A stretch of 64,000 bases of DNA from Tigriopus japonicus (GCA_010645155.1 CM021320.1:6147247-6211246); one strand, 5' to 3'; shown: positions 22,602-35,800, counted from the stretch's first letter. Notes: generated by a model not told the origin, from the letters alone. A program made the numbers and translations.

Positions 22602-25275
22602 ACTTCTATTTTCATTCATGAAAAAATGTCAAGAAGGTGTTCGTTCCTACCAACCCCTCGGTGTTATGTAGTTAGTACATAAAGGTACATGGTCCTTAAC
22701 GAAAGCAATGAAAGGATAATTGATTTTGAAATTTGCAACGTTTCATTCTTTTCAAAATTGTAAAGTATAATGGTTTGAATAATTAACAATGACAAATAAA
22801 ATAATAACAATGAATAAGAATGACAAAAATGTACTTCCAAAGTTTTCAAAGTTAATAGAAATTACACAGTCGTCTTTAATGATTAAATCTAATTGCTAAA
22901 AATCAAAGGAACTATTTTTCTTCGAAAAAGATTAATGCAAGTCCGGCTTGATGACTGAAATCAGCAACCACTTTGGATGGCTTCCAGGCGCGATCAATCA
23001 CCCAGCACATCAAGGTATTTATTGCAATCAATCATCGTCATTTGAGTCTCTAATATGAATACCAGGACAAAATCGTTGCCTTGAAGGTCAAAAAACATGT
23101 GGAAAAGAGTCCCCCCAAAAGGTGTGTAGTACTAACTTTTTATCTTTCCTTGTTATGACTTTGAGAGTTTTTCGAAGAACAGAGCTGGAAAGAACATCAA
23201 GCAACAACGAGATGCAAAAGAAGAAAAAGATCGCATGCTTTCATCTCGCATTCAACTTCTCCTGTTGGCCTTGTTACATAATACAGACTTGAAATGTTAT
23301 AGCAGAGCAAAGAGATGGGTGTGTTCCATGATCGGAAAGTTGTTTCTCGGTCCCACAAATCGACCAGGTTCAAGGTCATCTTTGCCCAATGAGTTCGACT
23401 GTACGCGTTTCACGCTTGGTTGATTGGAAATCCGCCACGAATAAATCTTTTGCAAATATAAGAATAACATACAATCAGTAATTGGTAGCAAATTTTAAGG
23501 TCTCAAACTAATCCATTTACATATTATTGGTTGGTTCCCGTTATGGGCACCATGCGTTACACGCTCTGGAAGAAACACTTGATCCGGAACAAAGACTCTT
23601 GGGAAATCGTTCAAGAATCAACAATGAAGTCGCAGTTGCAAAACAGCTAAAGAGAACTAAGTTAACAGTGATATCAATTAAGCTGTTTCATCGTCCTTTG
23701 CTTTTGTGCCTAAGCTTTCTGTTTTTTATTTAAATAAAAGCATGACAGGGATAGAAATGCATTTGCTTCGGAGAATTTTGAAGTGCCTACTAAGGACCAA
23801 CAACTACTAACAGTATAATGCTGCCTGAGTACATGTCGCGTTTTCCATTCCAGGACAGTTGGGATGGGGAGGCGTTGCAATCTACTATACTGTAGTAGAA
23901 ACTTTCGAGAATACGGGCAATGTGCCAGTTTCTTTTCGATCCAAGACATTGACGCCCGACCTCTCTGGACTGACTGACCCTATGGCCCTCATCAGGTTGC
24001 AAGAAACAATAGGCCTGATCGTATTTAAGAGCATTCTGAATAAACTATCTTTGTGTAAGCATTGATTTACCTTTGCATCAGTATGTGATACAACCAGCAG
24101 TCATCAGAGAGATAACGTTCAAGGCAAAAAAGTTCCGAGATCCAATCAATCAGTTCAGGAAGAAAAGCACGGCCGTTGCTCTCATTCAACTGCTTCTTCA
24201 TTTTTGAGAGTACTAAACATCAAAATTTTAAAGCTTTTGATGATTTCGAATGTTATTCTTGGGATGTTTCTTCTTTACAATTTCATTAACCCTCTTGCTA
24301 GTCGCTTATTTTCTCGAATATTTCTCTTCGTTGAACGACACCAATCCATAGATGGGTTAAAGATGTTTGTGCCGTTCACTTTTAAGCCGTTCGTCAACAC
24401 GTATGTACTGTACTATCCCTCCGATTTCTTAAGAAGAAAATTGGAGTAAATTGCCATTTTTCTAATTAATTTTCGTCTGTTTTTTATCTGATATTCATTC
24501 TCTCAAATGAATAGACTCTTAATATAAAGTCGCTAAAACTTCATATTGCGTTCGGTCACTTCAGTGTGGGCAACAGCCTAAAAATATCCTTTTTCCTTTT
24601 TGCTTTTATTGAGCTAATTCGTTATACAATCCTGTCCACAGTTCTAAGAGCGCAAAATCCTGAATAGAAGACGTTTTGTCTTGATTGACGTCCAGCATCA
24701 AAAGGGTATTCATCCTAAACAGGATTCAACCCATCTCTGAATACGATGGAATGTGCAAAGCGGTCGTCTTTCGGGACAAGTGAATGAAAATGCCTTCAGC
24801 CTCGTGCTTTTTGAAGAAGGAACAACTTGGTGTCTATTTGCCCTCAGGTCGTTTTGTGTCAGTGCTTGTATGCCTGAGGGGATGAGGCCGCGAGGAGGGT
24901 TCAGCTAATACATTGGGCCTGTCAATGAGGCTGCTTCATACATACGTACAGGCTACCAAGGTACACGAAAGTCCGCCACCTCTTCACCGGAGAGCTGCAC
25001 AATTCTCCTTGAATCGAGTCCTGCTTTTGAACGGCAATTTAAGCACTCGATGGACGGATGATCATTCTGGATGGACTTTCACGTTCGTTCGAACAAGGAT
25101 AGCAGTAGCTGTGTGTGAGTGCCTCAGTTGGATCGAGACTTTCATGACCCTGGTCAGTGTCAACAGAGTGTGAAGAAAATTGAATTGTCCTTTTCCATTT
25201 TGAACAAGTTATCTTGGGTGAACAACCAAAGTTCCTTTCTTTGCGAGAAGAACAAACCAAACAGTCCCATCCATC
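22602..25275. other. Intergenic; weak exon-like segments, no gene recognised
   Basis: Three plus-strand segments have exon-like borders: a short piece ending at about 23013 before GTATTT, one at about 23068-23120 between CAG and GTGTGT, and one from about 23182 after CAG (basic, QQRDAKEEKDR). They could form a small gene or a relic, but the product resembles nothing I know. A hydrophobic open frame at 24204-24449 is likewise unassigned. Nothing here is firm. Confidence 0.3.
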
Positions 25276-26252
25276 ATGCCGAAGGAAATGCTCACCGTCG
25301 AGATGACTCGACGATCGGGGGAGCCATGGGGTCTCAGAATTGGCGGAGGACAAGACAGAGGTCGGGTCCTAGTTCTTGAAAATGTGAGTATTTCTACCAG
25401 GAGAATGTCCTGAACTGGGTAGGAACAATTCTTAGTTTTTCGTTGCAATTGGTCCAAAGTCAAATTCAATTGTTGTCGTCTTTTGCCTAGGTCGCTTATT
25501 CGTCGGTCGCCTTCAGTGCTGGACTTCGTACCCGGGATTATATTGTGGAAGTCAATGGAACCAGTGTGTTTGGCATGAATCACAATGCTTGCAAGGAGCT
25601 AATCAAAAAGTGTGGCGATCGGCTAACTATGAAAATTGAAAGGTGCTCTTCTCTTTGGGATTCTCTGTTTACTTATGTCCTTAGAACTGAATCATTTTAT
25701 CTGTTTCGAATACCACATCGCTAGAGGTGATCACATTGTGCCCAGCATGAACGAGGCCTTCCCCAAGAAAGGACAAACTCAAGAAACAAACATTGTCGAC
25801 GAGTTTGATGCACCAGTAAGGATGAAAAGACCTCACTCTTTGATTAATCCATTTTAAATTGACGATGTCTCTCGTTGCAGAACAAAGATAAACCCTACTG
25901 GATTCGATCTATAGAAGAAGGCAACGGCCTCAAAAACTCCAACGGATTCACCACGGTAGGAAAACCCAAAATGTGCTCAAAACAATACAACTCGCCTTTG
26001 GAAATCTATTCCGAGGAGGCTCTGGAGGAAATTATGAAAGAGGGAACCTTGAAGTGAGTGCACTGAAAAGACACAGATTTCTTTAAAATTGTTAAGATAT
26101 GTGTCCAAAAAAATGTTTCCTTTTTCCCTTTCAGTGGCAAACCGTTTGATATCAGCAACCTCATGAATCCAAGTGGAAAGGACTTTGACGAGAAGGAATC
26201 TGCGGTTCTGGCCATGATCTTGGCCAATTCAAACAAAAACAAGAAACCGTGA
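25276..26252 (+). CDS. PDZ and ZM-motif protein (ALP/Enigma/ZASP family, short LIM-less form)
   Basis: Five exons (25276-25383, 25491-25642, 25725-25815, 25881-26053, 26135-26252) give 213 aa. Residues 1-85 form a PDZ domain with the carboxylate-binding loop WGLRIGGG, and later VAFSAGLRTRDYIVEVNG. Residues 152-167 (QYNSPLEIYSEEALEE) match the ZM/DUF4749 motif of ZASP/Cypher and ALP proteins, which binds alpha-actinin at muscle Z-discs. No LIM domain follows before the stop, so this resembles small ZASP isoforms such as those of the insect Zasp66/Zasp67 type. All exon phases agree. It ends tail-to-tail with the TEP gene, 377 bp away. Alternative exons outside this model are possible. Confidence 0.87.
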
Positions 26253-26480
26253 TTCCGCAGCCTTTTTCTACGGTCCAAAGTCAAAACCTGTTATTTCCTT
26301 CATTCCCTAATAACCATTCACGGCCCAGCAAGCCATTTTATCATCCCCTAAAGTAACATGCCGCACCACAAAGACCACAGCCTCAACCTGAACCTTGATT
26401 GAAGACGCCAGATTCCGATCCGGTAACATGTCGTAAAGAGATGAATCCAAGGCAGGAAATATATGAATGAAAACATAATC

Positions 26481-26486
26481 TTTATT
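26481..26486 (-). terminator. Polyadenylation signal AATAAA (minus strand)
   Basis: Reads AATAAA on the minus strand, 144 bases beyond the TEP stop codon. Confidence 0.55.
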
Positions 26487-26629
26487 AAAGCTTGATTTTG
26501 GACTAGACATTTGTCGTTTTGGCTTGAGCATCACAGAAATATGACCCGAGTTCGCACCGCAAAAGTAAAATAAATTAGTCTTCGTTAAGGGCAGACTACG
26601 GAGCAAAGTTTGGGCAAGTGGCAAAGGGA

Positions 26630-29600
26630 CTAGATTAAAGCGGTTTTCGCAAATAGGAGGGCAAGGATTGCATGAATTTGCCACATGATATAATGGTCCA
26701 TGATTATCTTTGCACACTTGGCACCGGAAGCGCTGAAACAAACGGATTCTTCACAGCCTTGCAAATGGTTTGAGTGACTTAGGTTTGGCAGTTGGAGATA
26801 TGTAATGGTTGAGAGTTCTGAAAATAATACTTTATGTAAGTGAAACTTTTAGGTCCTACCAAAGCCATGCTAGAAGAGTAGAAAACAAACCTCGAGAAAA
26901 TTGGTCTTGAACTTCAATAACAAGTTGCTTGTTCACGCCTTTAGATTTATAGTTGGATCTCAGGCTAAGGGGAAAACATTCCTCATCATTGGTAAGCTGG
27001 AAACGGAAACATTTTAACTTCTGCTGTACATATAAATAATTGGCAAACGATTTACGCACTTTGAGAATTTGCAAGTGGATTTGATCATGGACTTGGGGCA
27101 GCACGTGAATGCCAGGTCGAGCATTCAAGAGGCGCCAGTTACTTGTGTCTATGTGGAACCCAGTTGGCAATGAAAACTGCACTCTAATTGGCCCAGAGAC
27201 ACTTTTGTCATCATGGCAGTTCCATCTGAAATGAATATGAGCAATGTTTGTAAATACAATATTTGAGCCCCAACAGGATATTGTGCCTATATTAAACACA
27301 AAACTTGGTAACAGCAATCTGAACAATCTAATAATTCGAACCTCAAGTACCTTTGGGGAACTTTTCTTCAATCTACTAGGCATTTTGTTCTCGCAAGTAC
27401 TCACAAGTTAGTTCATAAAAATTTGGAAAAGATGAAATATCTTAGCCACTATGTTGTTTTCTAATTTTAATGATTTACATGAAATTTTGTGCAAAGTTTG
27501 CACTTTCAAAATTTCAGGGCAAAGTTGTTCTTCGTCCGTGTCCCCAAATAGTAATTATCACTCAGGCTGTTCTTGTCACACTAGAATGAGGTTTGAAAAC
27601 AGACACCACTTATTAGTGGACAGAGAAAGAAGAAAAAGGAAGCTCATATCACAAAGCTTTTAACATCCCTTTCCTTTCTTTCTATGACAAAAGTTAATCC
27701 ATAGGTAGCAAAGACATTCCCCAATACCAACAAGCGAGTTCCCCCCAAAGACCCAGTATTTCTGTAATTCGTATGGCATTGTGGTTCCTCTTGTTAGTTT
27801 CAAAACCTAACGACCACAGAGAGAATCTAGTTCAAAGAGATCCCCATGCCTCACTTTAAGCTCACCTCAAACAAACTTTGACAGTGATTCTTGATGAGGT
27901 GTTGGAAAGTTCGAAATCGGTCTTGATTGGCAAATAAGTAGATGAGCTTTGTTCCACTAGCGCCTCAAACACGGTCTCTAGCACAACTAGAGCTCTGCCA
28001 CTCCCTTGGGCTTCCAACCACAATTGCTTGACTCCCCATGGGTAAGCAATGTTTTGGGCATATCCTCGGCTGACATGGACCGCCCTCTCTTTCTCATTGT
28101 CGCCTTTCAGATTGAATGACATCAGACTGGTGGGCAAATGGGGATTTCTATCAGACCAGGTCTTCAAGGCTTCACTGGACAAGATTCGAGAGAACTCATC
28201 GGCCGAAAAGCGATGCGAATTGAGCCAGAGCGCCATGGGTTCAGTCAGAAGTTCGCCTCGATGAAGGTACACCAAGAATGCCATGGCTGTAGCTCGAACC
28301 GATACCGAGTGCTCTTCTGAAGGCCCGAAGAATGATAAACCATTGGGATTCGTGTTCTTTCTTTTGGCTAGAATCTCAAAGGCCGTCTCAGCTCCTGGAC
28401 TTTGGGTTATCGTCAGGGCCCAGGCCACCAATGCTAATTCGTACTCATTTCCAGGGGCAGAGGCTTCCACAATTCGAAGCCTGGATTTCAGGTACATGGC
28501 GGAAGAGTCGGAAATGGATGACACATTCCACTGAGATTTCTGAAAGAGTACAGTAGATAACGTAAGTTTGGTGTTTGATCAATATTTTTAAGATTGAATA
28601 CTAAATACCTCGGCTGAGAAATCGGCTAATGTGGCCAAAACTTGAGCGGTTAAAGCCATTTTTTGAAGCTCCAATGGGAGCTTGTGATCATGGAATCCGT
28701 TGTAGATATATGACTCGCTGAAGGAGCCATCCGTGTTCTGATGGGCGGTCAACCAATGAAGCGTTCCAATCAGAGTTCTTCCGTCGACTGCCAAGCCCTC
28801 TTGGAATAATTTCAGGAGTGTGGAAGACGCCAAAGCAGTAAACCATAAACTTGGGACACTAATGGAGAAAAAAAATATTTTTGGAAAAGTGTCACTTTCA
28901 ACCGTTCTCGAACTACAGTCGACAAGGCTGAGCATGAACGACGACATTTTGATATAACAGGTTTATTTAGTATTTACCTTTGAAGAGGCACGAGAGAGAA
29001 GTACCCAAGTGAATGGCGACATCGCAATAGTTGCTGATATTTTTCTCTGATTCTTTCTTTTAACGGTTTGGGTGATCCTTTCTTGAGTTGATGATGTGGC
29101 TTGTTTTTCAAAAGCTCTGATCTCAGAGCAAACAGATTGGATTGACAAAAATCCTCCTGAGGTAAAATCAAGTTAAATTACTTCCTAGCCGATTTGCGTA
29201 ATAAAGATTGCTCTTCTTTTGTTACCTCCAAACGAGAATCAACTTCGTTTTGCAAGTTATCTAAATATACCACGGTGGAAATTAGAACCTTTGACTGAAC
29301 TAATTTCGATCCCGATGGAGCACAACTGGCCAAGCGTTCGATCAGATTAGGTCGATTTAAAAGTTCCACTTGCATGGAAGCCCAGCATTTAGTTTGGGCT
29401 TGTGCTGGCAAGACATGGGTTCGAATAATGATTGGATTGTCTTTGTCATCCGAGCGATGGAGACGCATCTCCGTTGGTCCAGTGGCCAAAAATACGATTG
29501 GGACAGACAAGTGAGCTCGACCGTTGGGTTGCACTGAGATGTGGAATTTCTTTAATCTCGATGCCTAAAGATTTAATAGTGATATTGATAACGAGGCTTA

Positions 29601-32600
29601 ATCAAAAATCCAATTTTGTTAGACATGATTATGAAGTGACTTGAGAGATGCTTTCAAAAAAGAGCATAGACAAACTCACTTGATTTTGCAAATGGAATTC
29701 GAATCGCCTCGTCGCAATCAACGTCAAGTGCAACTCTTGAGCAATTGTTCCAGCATTTTGGACATGAATGTCAAGGGTGACGTTCTCACCCATTTTGCAT
29801 CGCTTGGGGAATTTCCCCGAGACTTGAAACGTAGTTCCCAAACTGAACTCCTTTGCATTCAAGTTAGTCAATCCTGAAAATAAAAGGAAATCACTTTGGT
29901 CGATGACCCTAATATAAGTGAAGATTGCAAGGCCCTACCTTTGTTGCTCAAGGAAAATACAGAAAGGGAAATGTCTCGACGAAGTCCACTGAATTGAAAT
30001 GTCTTTGATTTGGAGCCATTATTTGAGGTCTCAAATGTTTGCCAAAGACTTTCGGTGAAGTTCTCAAATTTTGGCGAGTCTTCCTTGTGAATCCACCAAG
30101 AACTTGGATTAGACAACTCATAATTAGGACATTGCGACCGACAAGGACATATCGGACTCATTGCCGAAGACAATGGCTTCTCTGGAATCGGTGTGTCCGA
30201 TAGCCAGAATATATCATCATTTCTGTTGAGGACACCTAAATCCACATCACCCTTGGATAGATGTGATGTGATCTGGGTCACTAAATCAGTTCCCATCCCG
30301 TTCTGAGAGGGCTTGGTTATGACGATGCTGGGTTGCTTCGAACTGGCTTCTAAAGTGAACAAGTCGTTGGTTTGCTTTGGAGTGCTTAGCAATCGAGCCT
30401 ACACCGAATAAAAACGAAAGAAATCATTGAACTCGTTCAGTCTCAAACAACTAAAGTTTAGAAAGTTTTCTCAGAGTAGCTCAGAGAAGTCTTTGGAAGC
30501 GTGTGCTATGTGTACTTACCTCTGTTCCACCCTGTGGTTCAATAGACAATTTGAGGATGGATGAGATGATTTGGCCTTTCTTGTTTCGACTCCATACCAC
30601 TGCTGTACTGGTTGGTGCCATTCCTTGAATGGCTCTTTCATCGAAAGTGATCAGATTCAAACTTTTTCCAACAATGCGACGAGACACCAAAATCTTGCCA
30701 TTGGAATGGATGAGAAAAAATACTTCGTGCCAAGTGTACCGACTACGGACGTGAAAGATGATATTATCTCCGACCTAATAAGATGATGTTAAAAAATGAG
30801 ATTTATAGGATTGTCCAAAAAGGAACAAAACAACAAATAGCGTAATACCCGTATTTTCCTGGACGAAGAAGACAAAGCAATTTGTTCCTTGCTTTTTGGT
30901 GGAACCAACACGGGCAAAGTGATTGTTTCAGCCTTGGATTTACTTTCAGGTGTCACATACTGGGCTTTGATGGTGACAGTGTGGATCTTAGTAAGGTTTT
31001 GTTTCGTTTTGGAAGCCCGGAGAAGTTCCTCGATGGAGAAGGTGGTTTTCCACCAATGGCGATCATTGATCAATTGATCATAAACGGGAACAAGCGGATT
31101 TAAATCAACGATATGACCATTGACCAACGTAAGGGTGGGCGTGACTTCTAAGGTCCCTGTATCTAAGTCGCCAATTGTGAGGGGTTCTCGATTGGGCCTT
31201 TCAATCCACAGCTAAGAAATGAAGGTCAAAATGCTCTCCGTGATTATGTTATAATGTCAAGTATACAACTTCAATTGCCTATTAGCACTTTGATAGTTTA
31301 AGAAGATCTTCTTCACTTTACCTTAAGAGTGATTGGAAAGTTATCGTAGATTTGGCAAGAGCTCGAATGTATTCCCAAGAGGAAACTTTTCGGATAGAGA
31401 ATGAAGGATGTTTCGTGGTGAACATTCTCTTGACTCCAAGAGTCTATGAGGCTGCCAATCAACCTGACATGGAAGATATCCTCCTCAGTGGATCCAATCG
31501 ATGAAGATGAAGAGGACAACGAGGATGAAGAAGAGGAGGAAGAGGAGGAGGAGGAGGGAGAAACATTCGAAGGGGAAGATGCAAAACCACTCTCACGCAA
31601 AACACTCGTCAACGGAAGGGAAAACCAGATGGGGGAAGAAATCTAAGGAAAAGAGAAAAGGCCAAAAGATCAGATCTTCACGGACCTTGTGGGTTTCTTT
31701 TGCAATGGCAAAAGCTGCCACAGATGTGACGCCGAGATCTTATTAATTGATAATGGCTTTCAGACGAAAAAGTACCCCGAACCCAAAGATTTGGCTGATT
31801 GGGGTATAATGGTTCATGGCAGATCAGTGACGTGAATTTGCAATGTAATGTACCCATATGCCAAAAGATAATGTGAATCTGTGATCTGACGAGATGAAAA
31901 TTGTCAAGACATATCAGATTTTGTCTTTATACTAAAACATCAGACGGTTGAAACTAAGTAAGGTCAAATTCAACCAATGTCTCACATGAATTGATATAAA
32001 GCAAAAAACAACTTGTTTTGCAAAGCTACTCTACTCGCACAAAAACACTTCAGAATCTCTATTTGAAAACACCACAACGAAAAATTTGCACAGTTCACAA
32101 CTTTGTGCGCACTCTGTCCAAGAAAAATCTTACCTGAAAGTCTTGTATTTCCTGGGCTTTCCATGAAACCGGTTTTAGATTTAAGATCTTTCCATCCTTG
32201 CTCTTTTGGCCTTCGATCAGAAGACTGCGAGACTCTACCGAATTCCACGAGTTTTCTGCTCCATGAAAAGCTCTCCGCATTCTGGTCACATTCAATTTGA
32301 GGCGAAATAGACCAAGAATTGGATATTGGGGATGGTCCACATGGCCTGATTCTATGGAGCCTCTTACTCGTCCTTCGGCTTGTACCACCGAAGACTTCAC
32401 GTGAATATTCATGAATAACCCTGCATTGGTCGGGTTCTGAATGGCCACTTGGAATGGGACCTTCGTGGTGGGTGCATCACGGCCTTGATCACTAAGCACA
32501 GCCTCGAGAGTCCAGGTTCCTGACACAGTGGCCCGAGCCAAAATGTAACTGAGACTGATTTGACCCATTTTGGGATATTTGGTCTGCCATCTCTGCATTT

Positions 32601-33820
32601 CGTCCCCATGAGGGCTCCAAAGGTAAATGGTAACAGGAGCATCCCAAGGTCTTCCTCGGTCGTCCAGAGAAAATATCCGAAAGTGCACTGCAACCAAAGT
32701 TGATAATGAAGATGCATGTTCCAACTGGTTGATTGGCATCACCGCCGAAGGCGTCTCTGTCTCCATGTTTGTGCACATGGGCTCAACTTAATTGTACATG
32801 GCAAACTATTAGTGAGACACCTAGCTGGCCAGCTCAACCAGACTGGCAAATCGTTACTGAAGATCGATGATGGTCTTCTTTCATGGCATAATGATCATTC
32901 CTTTTATTCCTGATGATCCAAGTGATCTCACAGCTGGTAACATCAGAAAGAATAACTCGTTGAATAGCAGTCCAAAGGCAAGATGGAAACATCTCATGTG
33001 CGTTGCTTTATTTAAAATCAAACTTGTTTCTTAACGAAAGCTTATCAAATTTAGAGATGGCTTTGTTCTTTACCTGTCTGGCCAAAGTAATAAACGGCTC
33101 GGTTGGTCTCAGCCCAAAGCCACGCCTTGTGTTGTTCCAGAAACAATTGTCGCTCGTAGAGGAACAACGATCCTTGTGTTCCTCCATAATGATTGCCTTC
33201 AATCTCAACCGAGTAATCCCCATTTTGGAGGGAGGCCACATGGCTAGAAACCTATTAAAGGGAAACGACACAACACATGCATCATACCAAAGTGAACGTT
33301 GTGATCAACCTCATTGTGTGTAATTTGACTTCACCTTTAACGCAATCTCCGTCGATGAATCTGCAAAGGCATCACGATACTCTTCTGATATTAATGACCC
33401 CTTGAAAAAGAGCCGAACATGAATTGTAGCTGGAAGGGATCCATGTACATATTCGTTGAAATGAGGCGATCTGCGACTGGTTTGGAAGAGCGTCACCAGA
33501 ACACGATAAGGTGTTCCAGGTTCAATGAAACGGCTCGCTTGAACCAGATGCGTCCTAAAATATTGTGTGACTCTATCACTAAATGTGTTGCCTTAATATC
33601 ACATACTCAGACAATTTGTGATTCACAAAACTTGAGCTTCTAATGACTAGGAAGGATTCAAGATGAGACATTGAAAACTAGAGAGTAAATATGTTTCTTA
33701 CGGTGCATCGCTGATCTTGTAAGTGTTTAGAGCCTCTACTTCAGTTACGGTTAAAGCTATCAAGGCACAATAGCATAAAATCATACGGTACACCAAAATA
33801 TAATCACGACACGGAAGCAT
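26630..33820 (-). CDS. Thioester-containing protein / alpha-2-macroglobulin family, thioester motif lost
   Basis: Fifteen exons join in phase to 1542 aa: 33820-33702, 33554-33335, 33251-33074, 32687-32134, 31642-31322, 31211-30849, 30774-30520, 30398-29939, 29873-29680, 29564-29226, 29156-28978, 28858-28609, 28539-27866, 27225-26891, 26817-26630. A signal peptide (about 1-30) leads into macroglobulin domains (VHFRIFSLDD, SGTWTLEA). The thioester domain follows (about 955-1370; WFTALASSTLLKLFQ, HWLTAHQNTDGSF), then a receptor-binding-like domain (SLPTGF). The GCGEQ motif expected near residue 968 is replaced by SCAPSGS, so covalent target capture is unlikely. This parallels insect macroglobulin complement-related proteins. 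A pure poly-Ser insert lies at about 386-406. The C-terminus is hydrophobic, possibly a GPI signal. Confidence 0.85.
31500..31560 (-). repeat. Coding trinucleotide tract (poly-Ser insert in the TEP gene)
   Basis: GA-rich triplet tract on the plus strand (GAAGA/GGAGGA) that reads as two long serine runs in exon 5 of the TEP gene. The exon stays in phase with its neighbours, so the tract is translated in this model. Confidence 0.8.
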
Positions 33821-35032
33821 GTTTTGGTTGCAAATTCACACATTACTCTGAGGAACCATGGTGACAATGTGGATAATCTACCGGTAAGCACTATACTGAG
33901 GGTCGCATTCTTTTGTCACAACACCACTTGCGTTGTTCTCGACATGAATCTAGCAAACGCGAGTTCAACTTGTCGGATGGGTTCCAATTGAAGTATAGTT
34001 GGGGTGATATACCATTGACAGGGAGAAAGAGGGAGAAAGAGAGGCAGAAAGAGAAAGAGAGAGAGAGAGTGAGTGAGTGAGCAGACGCTTTTCTTTTCCC
34101 CATCTACGAACACATACCATGTTCTTTTGTGGCATCCCTCGGTTCCAACTCCTCATTCCTCCATCCCCTTTCTAAAATACGTACGTACATGTGTGGAGTG
34201 TACCCCAGTTGTTACCACTGGGTGAAAGCATGGATGCTGACAACAAGCTCTTCGTTGGTCTTGTCCTCTTCCATCCTGTATAAAAGCCATTCCCCAAGCG
34301 AGAACATCACATCTCGCAATAGTGGTGCCACTAGGAGAAAGCCCCTTTTGGGCACCTAACTCCCTACTGCTCGCTTGGTTGATCCAACCATCTCCGCACG
34401 AGTCATTGATCGTCAAAGTTGAGCACGCCGTGCATGTGGAACTCGTATTTTTTTCATGCTTCGGGTGATGGTGGTTGTTTCATGGAAAACCGGCAGACAC
34501 GTTTTATCTTGAGTTAAGCTTTAACGTGCAGATGACGATTGGTATAATATGGGTAATGAAAGGTTTGGGGAGGGGAGAATCGAACCCCAAGCGACTTTTT
34601 GTGCGTACCTCTTTGGTCCAATCCAGCAGAACTGGAGTCCAAATCAGTGGGGTTGTATCATTTATTTACTGGCTGGAGCACATTGTCGTCCTCGTACTCA
34701 TACTCAAGGGACATGGCAAGGCTGATTTGAACGTGTTACAAAGAACCGCTGGAGGCATGATCGCTCAAACCCTGCTACTTGGTTGCCACTTGATATGCAG
34801 ATGATTCAAAGTCAAAAGTTATGCCAGAAATGTACGCTGCATCTCAATGATTTCTTCTTCCACTCTTTTGGGTCAAGGATTGGTACCAAATTCTTCTTGG
34901 ACTATCAGATTGTTCTGATTGCAGGAGCGATAAGTACTTTCTTTCTTACTCACTCAAGTAAAAGAATGATATAAGCAAAAAGTTAGGAAGATTTTCTAGA
35001 AAAAAATGTTGAATTTCATTAAAAAAAATTTT
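33821..35032. other. Intergenic, with GA-rich microsatellite at 34018-34082
   Basis: A purine-rich (GA)n and GAGT tract at 34018-34082 generates Ser/Leu-rich false frames on the minus strand. The 109-codon plus-strand open frame at 34475-34804 has no recognised domain and no splice context. The region next to 33820 is probably the TEP promoter. Confidence 0.45.
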
Positions 35033-35270
35033 GGGGGAGTGTTGGTGCTAGGGTCGGAGGGTTGAGTCTCGCCCGGCCAGCGAGCCAGCCATCACATTTT
35101 CCAAAGTTTTTATGATATGGCAATCTCATGTCCAATATCAGAATGGTTCTCCGTCTGTGGGTGTGAATTAGCGTCTAAAAGTTTCCTTGAGAAAGGTCGG
35201 GAGGAGAATCGAATCTGGGACCTCTCTCACTATAGGAAACTGCGCTAACCACGACGCCACGTCTCTTCCC
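35033..35270 (-). mobile_element. SINE copy 2 (full length, tRNA-derived head)
   Basis: On the minus strand it starts with a tRNA-like head: a GTGGTTAGCGCAG A-box-like stretch at about 35252, then a B-box-type GATTCGATTCTCC near 35205. The shared SINE body follows, and a T-rich run beyond 35033 is the A-rich tail. About 240 bp. It is very close in sequence to the copy at 62302-62525. Confidence 0.85.
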
Positions 35271-35800
35271 TTAAAACGCTTATTGATAAACATGGATTCA
35301 AAGCACTGCAGCAATGAAACACGCATCGAGGAAAGCAGCTAAAGCAACAAACAACAAGTTCGAATCTTCGTTTCGTTCCTTGTTCCTTAACACATAACAC
35401 ATTGGTCTGTCTTCTTTTCCAGCGACATTTCTTGATCATTTAAGATTGCATATGATATTTTTCTGACCTCTTTACAAACATTTCATTAAAAAAGCCATTG
35501 ACTCCCCATTACTTTGGCGCTTATGCCATTTCCTTAACATTATCGGCTGTCTGACGAGTTTTGGATCCAGATCATGATTTTTTTTTCCGAAAAAGTCTTA
35601 AATAATGACAGTGGATCGCTTCAAAAAGAAAATACTTACTGAAATATGCTAGTGCACGAAAATTGACGAAAATCCACAAATGAGAACAGAACAGCTTCAC
35701 TTTATCATACATTAGCTTCATCAAATGCTCTCACAATCTGCCTTGCCTTCTTTCATCCATGAAAGTTGCAGTTTGTTGCGAAAAATTGAAAAGATAATGT
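35271..35800. other. Intergenic, no gene seen
   Basis: AT-rich sequence between the SINE and the LINE relic. Nothing supported. Confidence 0.4.

Noticed and set aside
26307..26741. 144-codon Cys-rich frame as the normal TEP C-terminus
   Set aside because: It does not match the phase of the preceding exon. The acceptor at 26817 keeps phase and has a strong pyrimidine tract. Kept only as a possible alternative.
33891..34156. Ser/Leu-rich minus-strand frames
   Set aside because: They come from the GA microsatellite at 34018-34082 and appear in all three frames.
34561..34640. tRNA-like B box on the minus strand at 34570-34590, and a similar one at 39764-39782
   Set aside because: Both have a GGTTCGAT core and share CTTGGGGTTCGAT, but neither has a convincing A box, cloverleaf or match to the SINE body.
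34475..34804. 109-codon plus-strand open frame
   Set aside because: No recognised motif, no signal peptide and no splice context; long enough to occur by chance in 64 kb.
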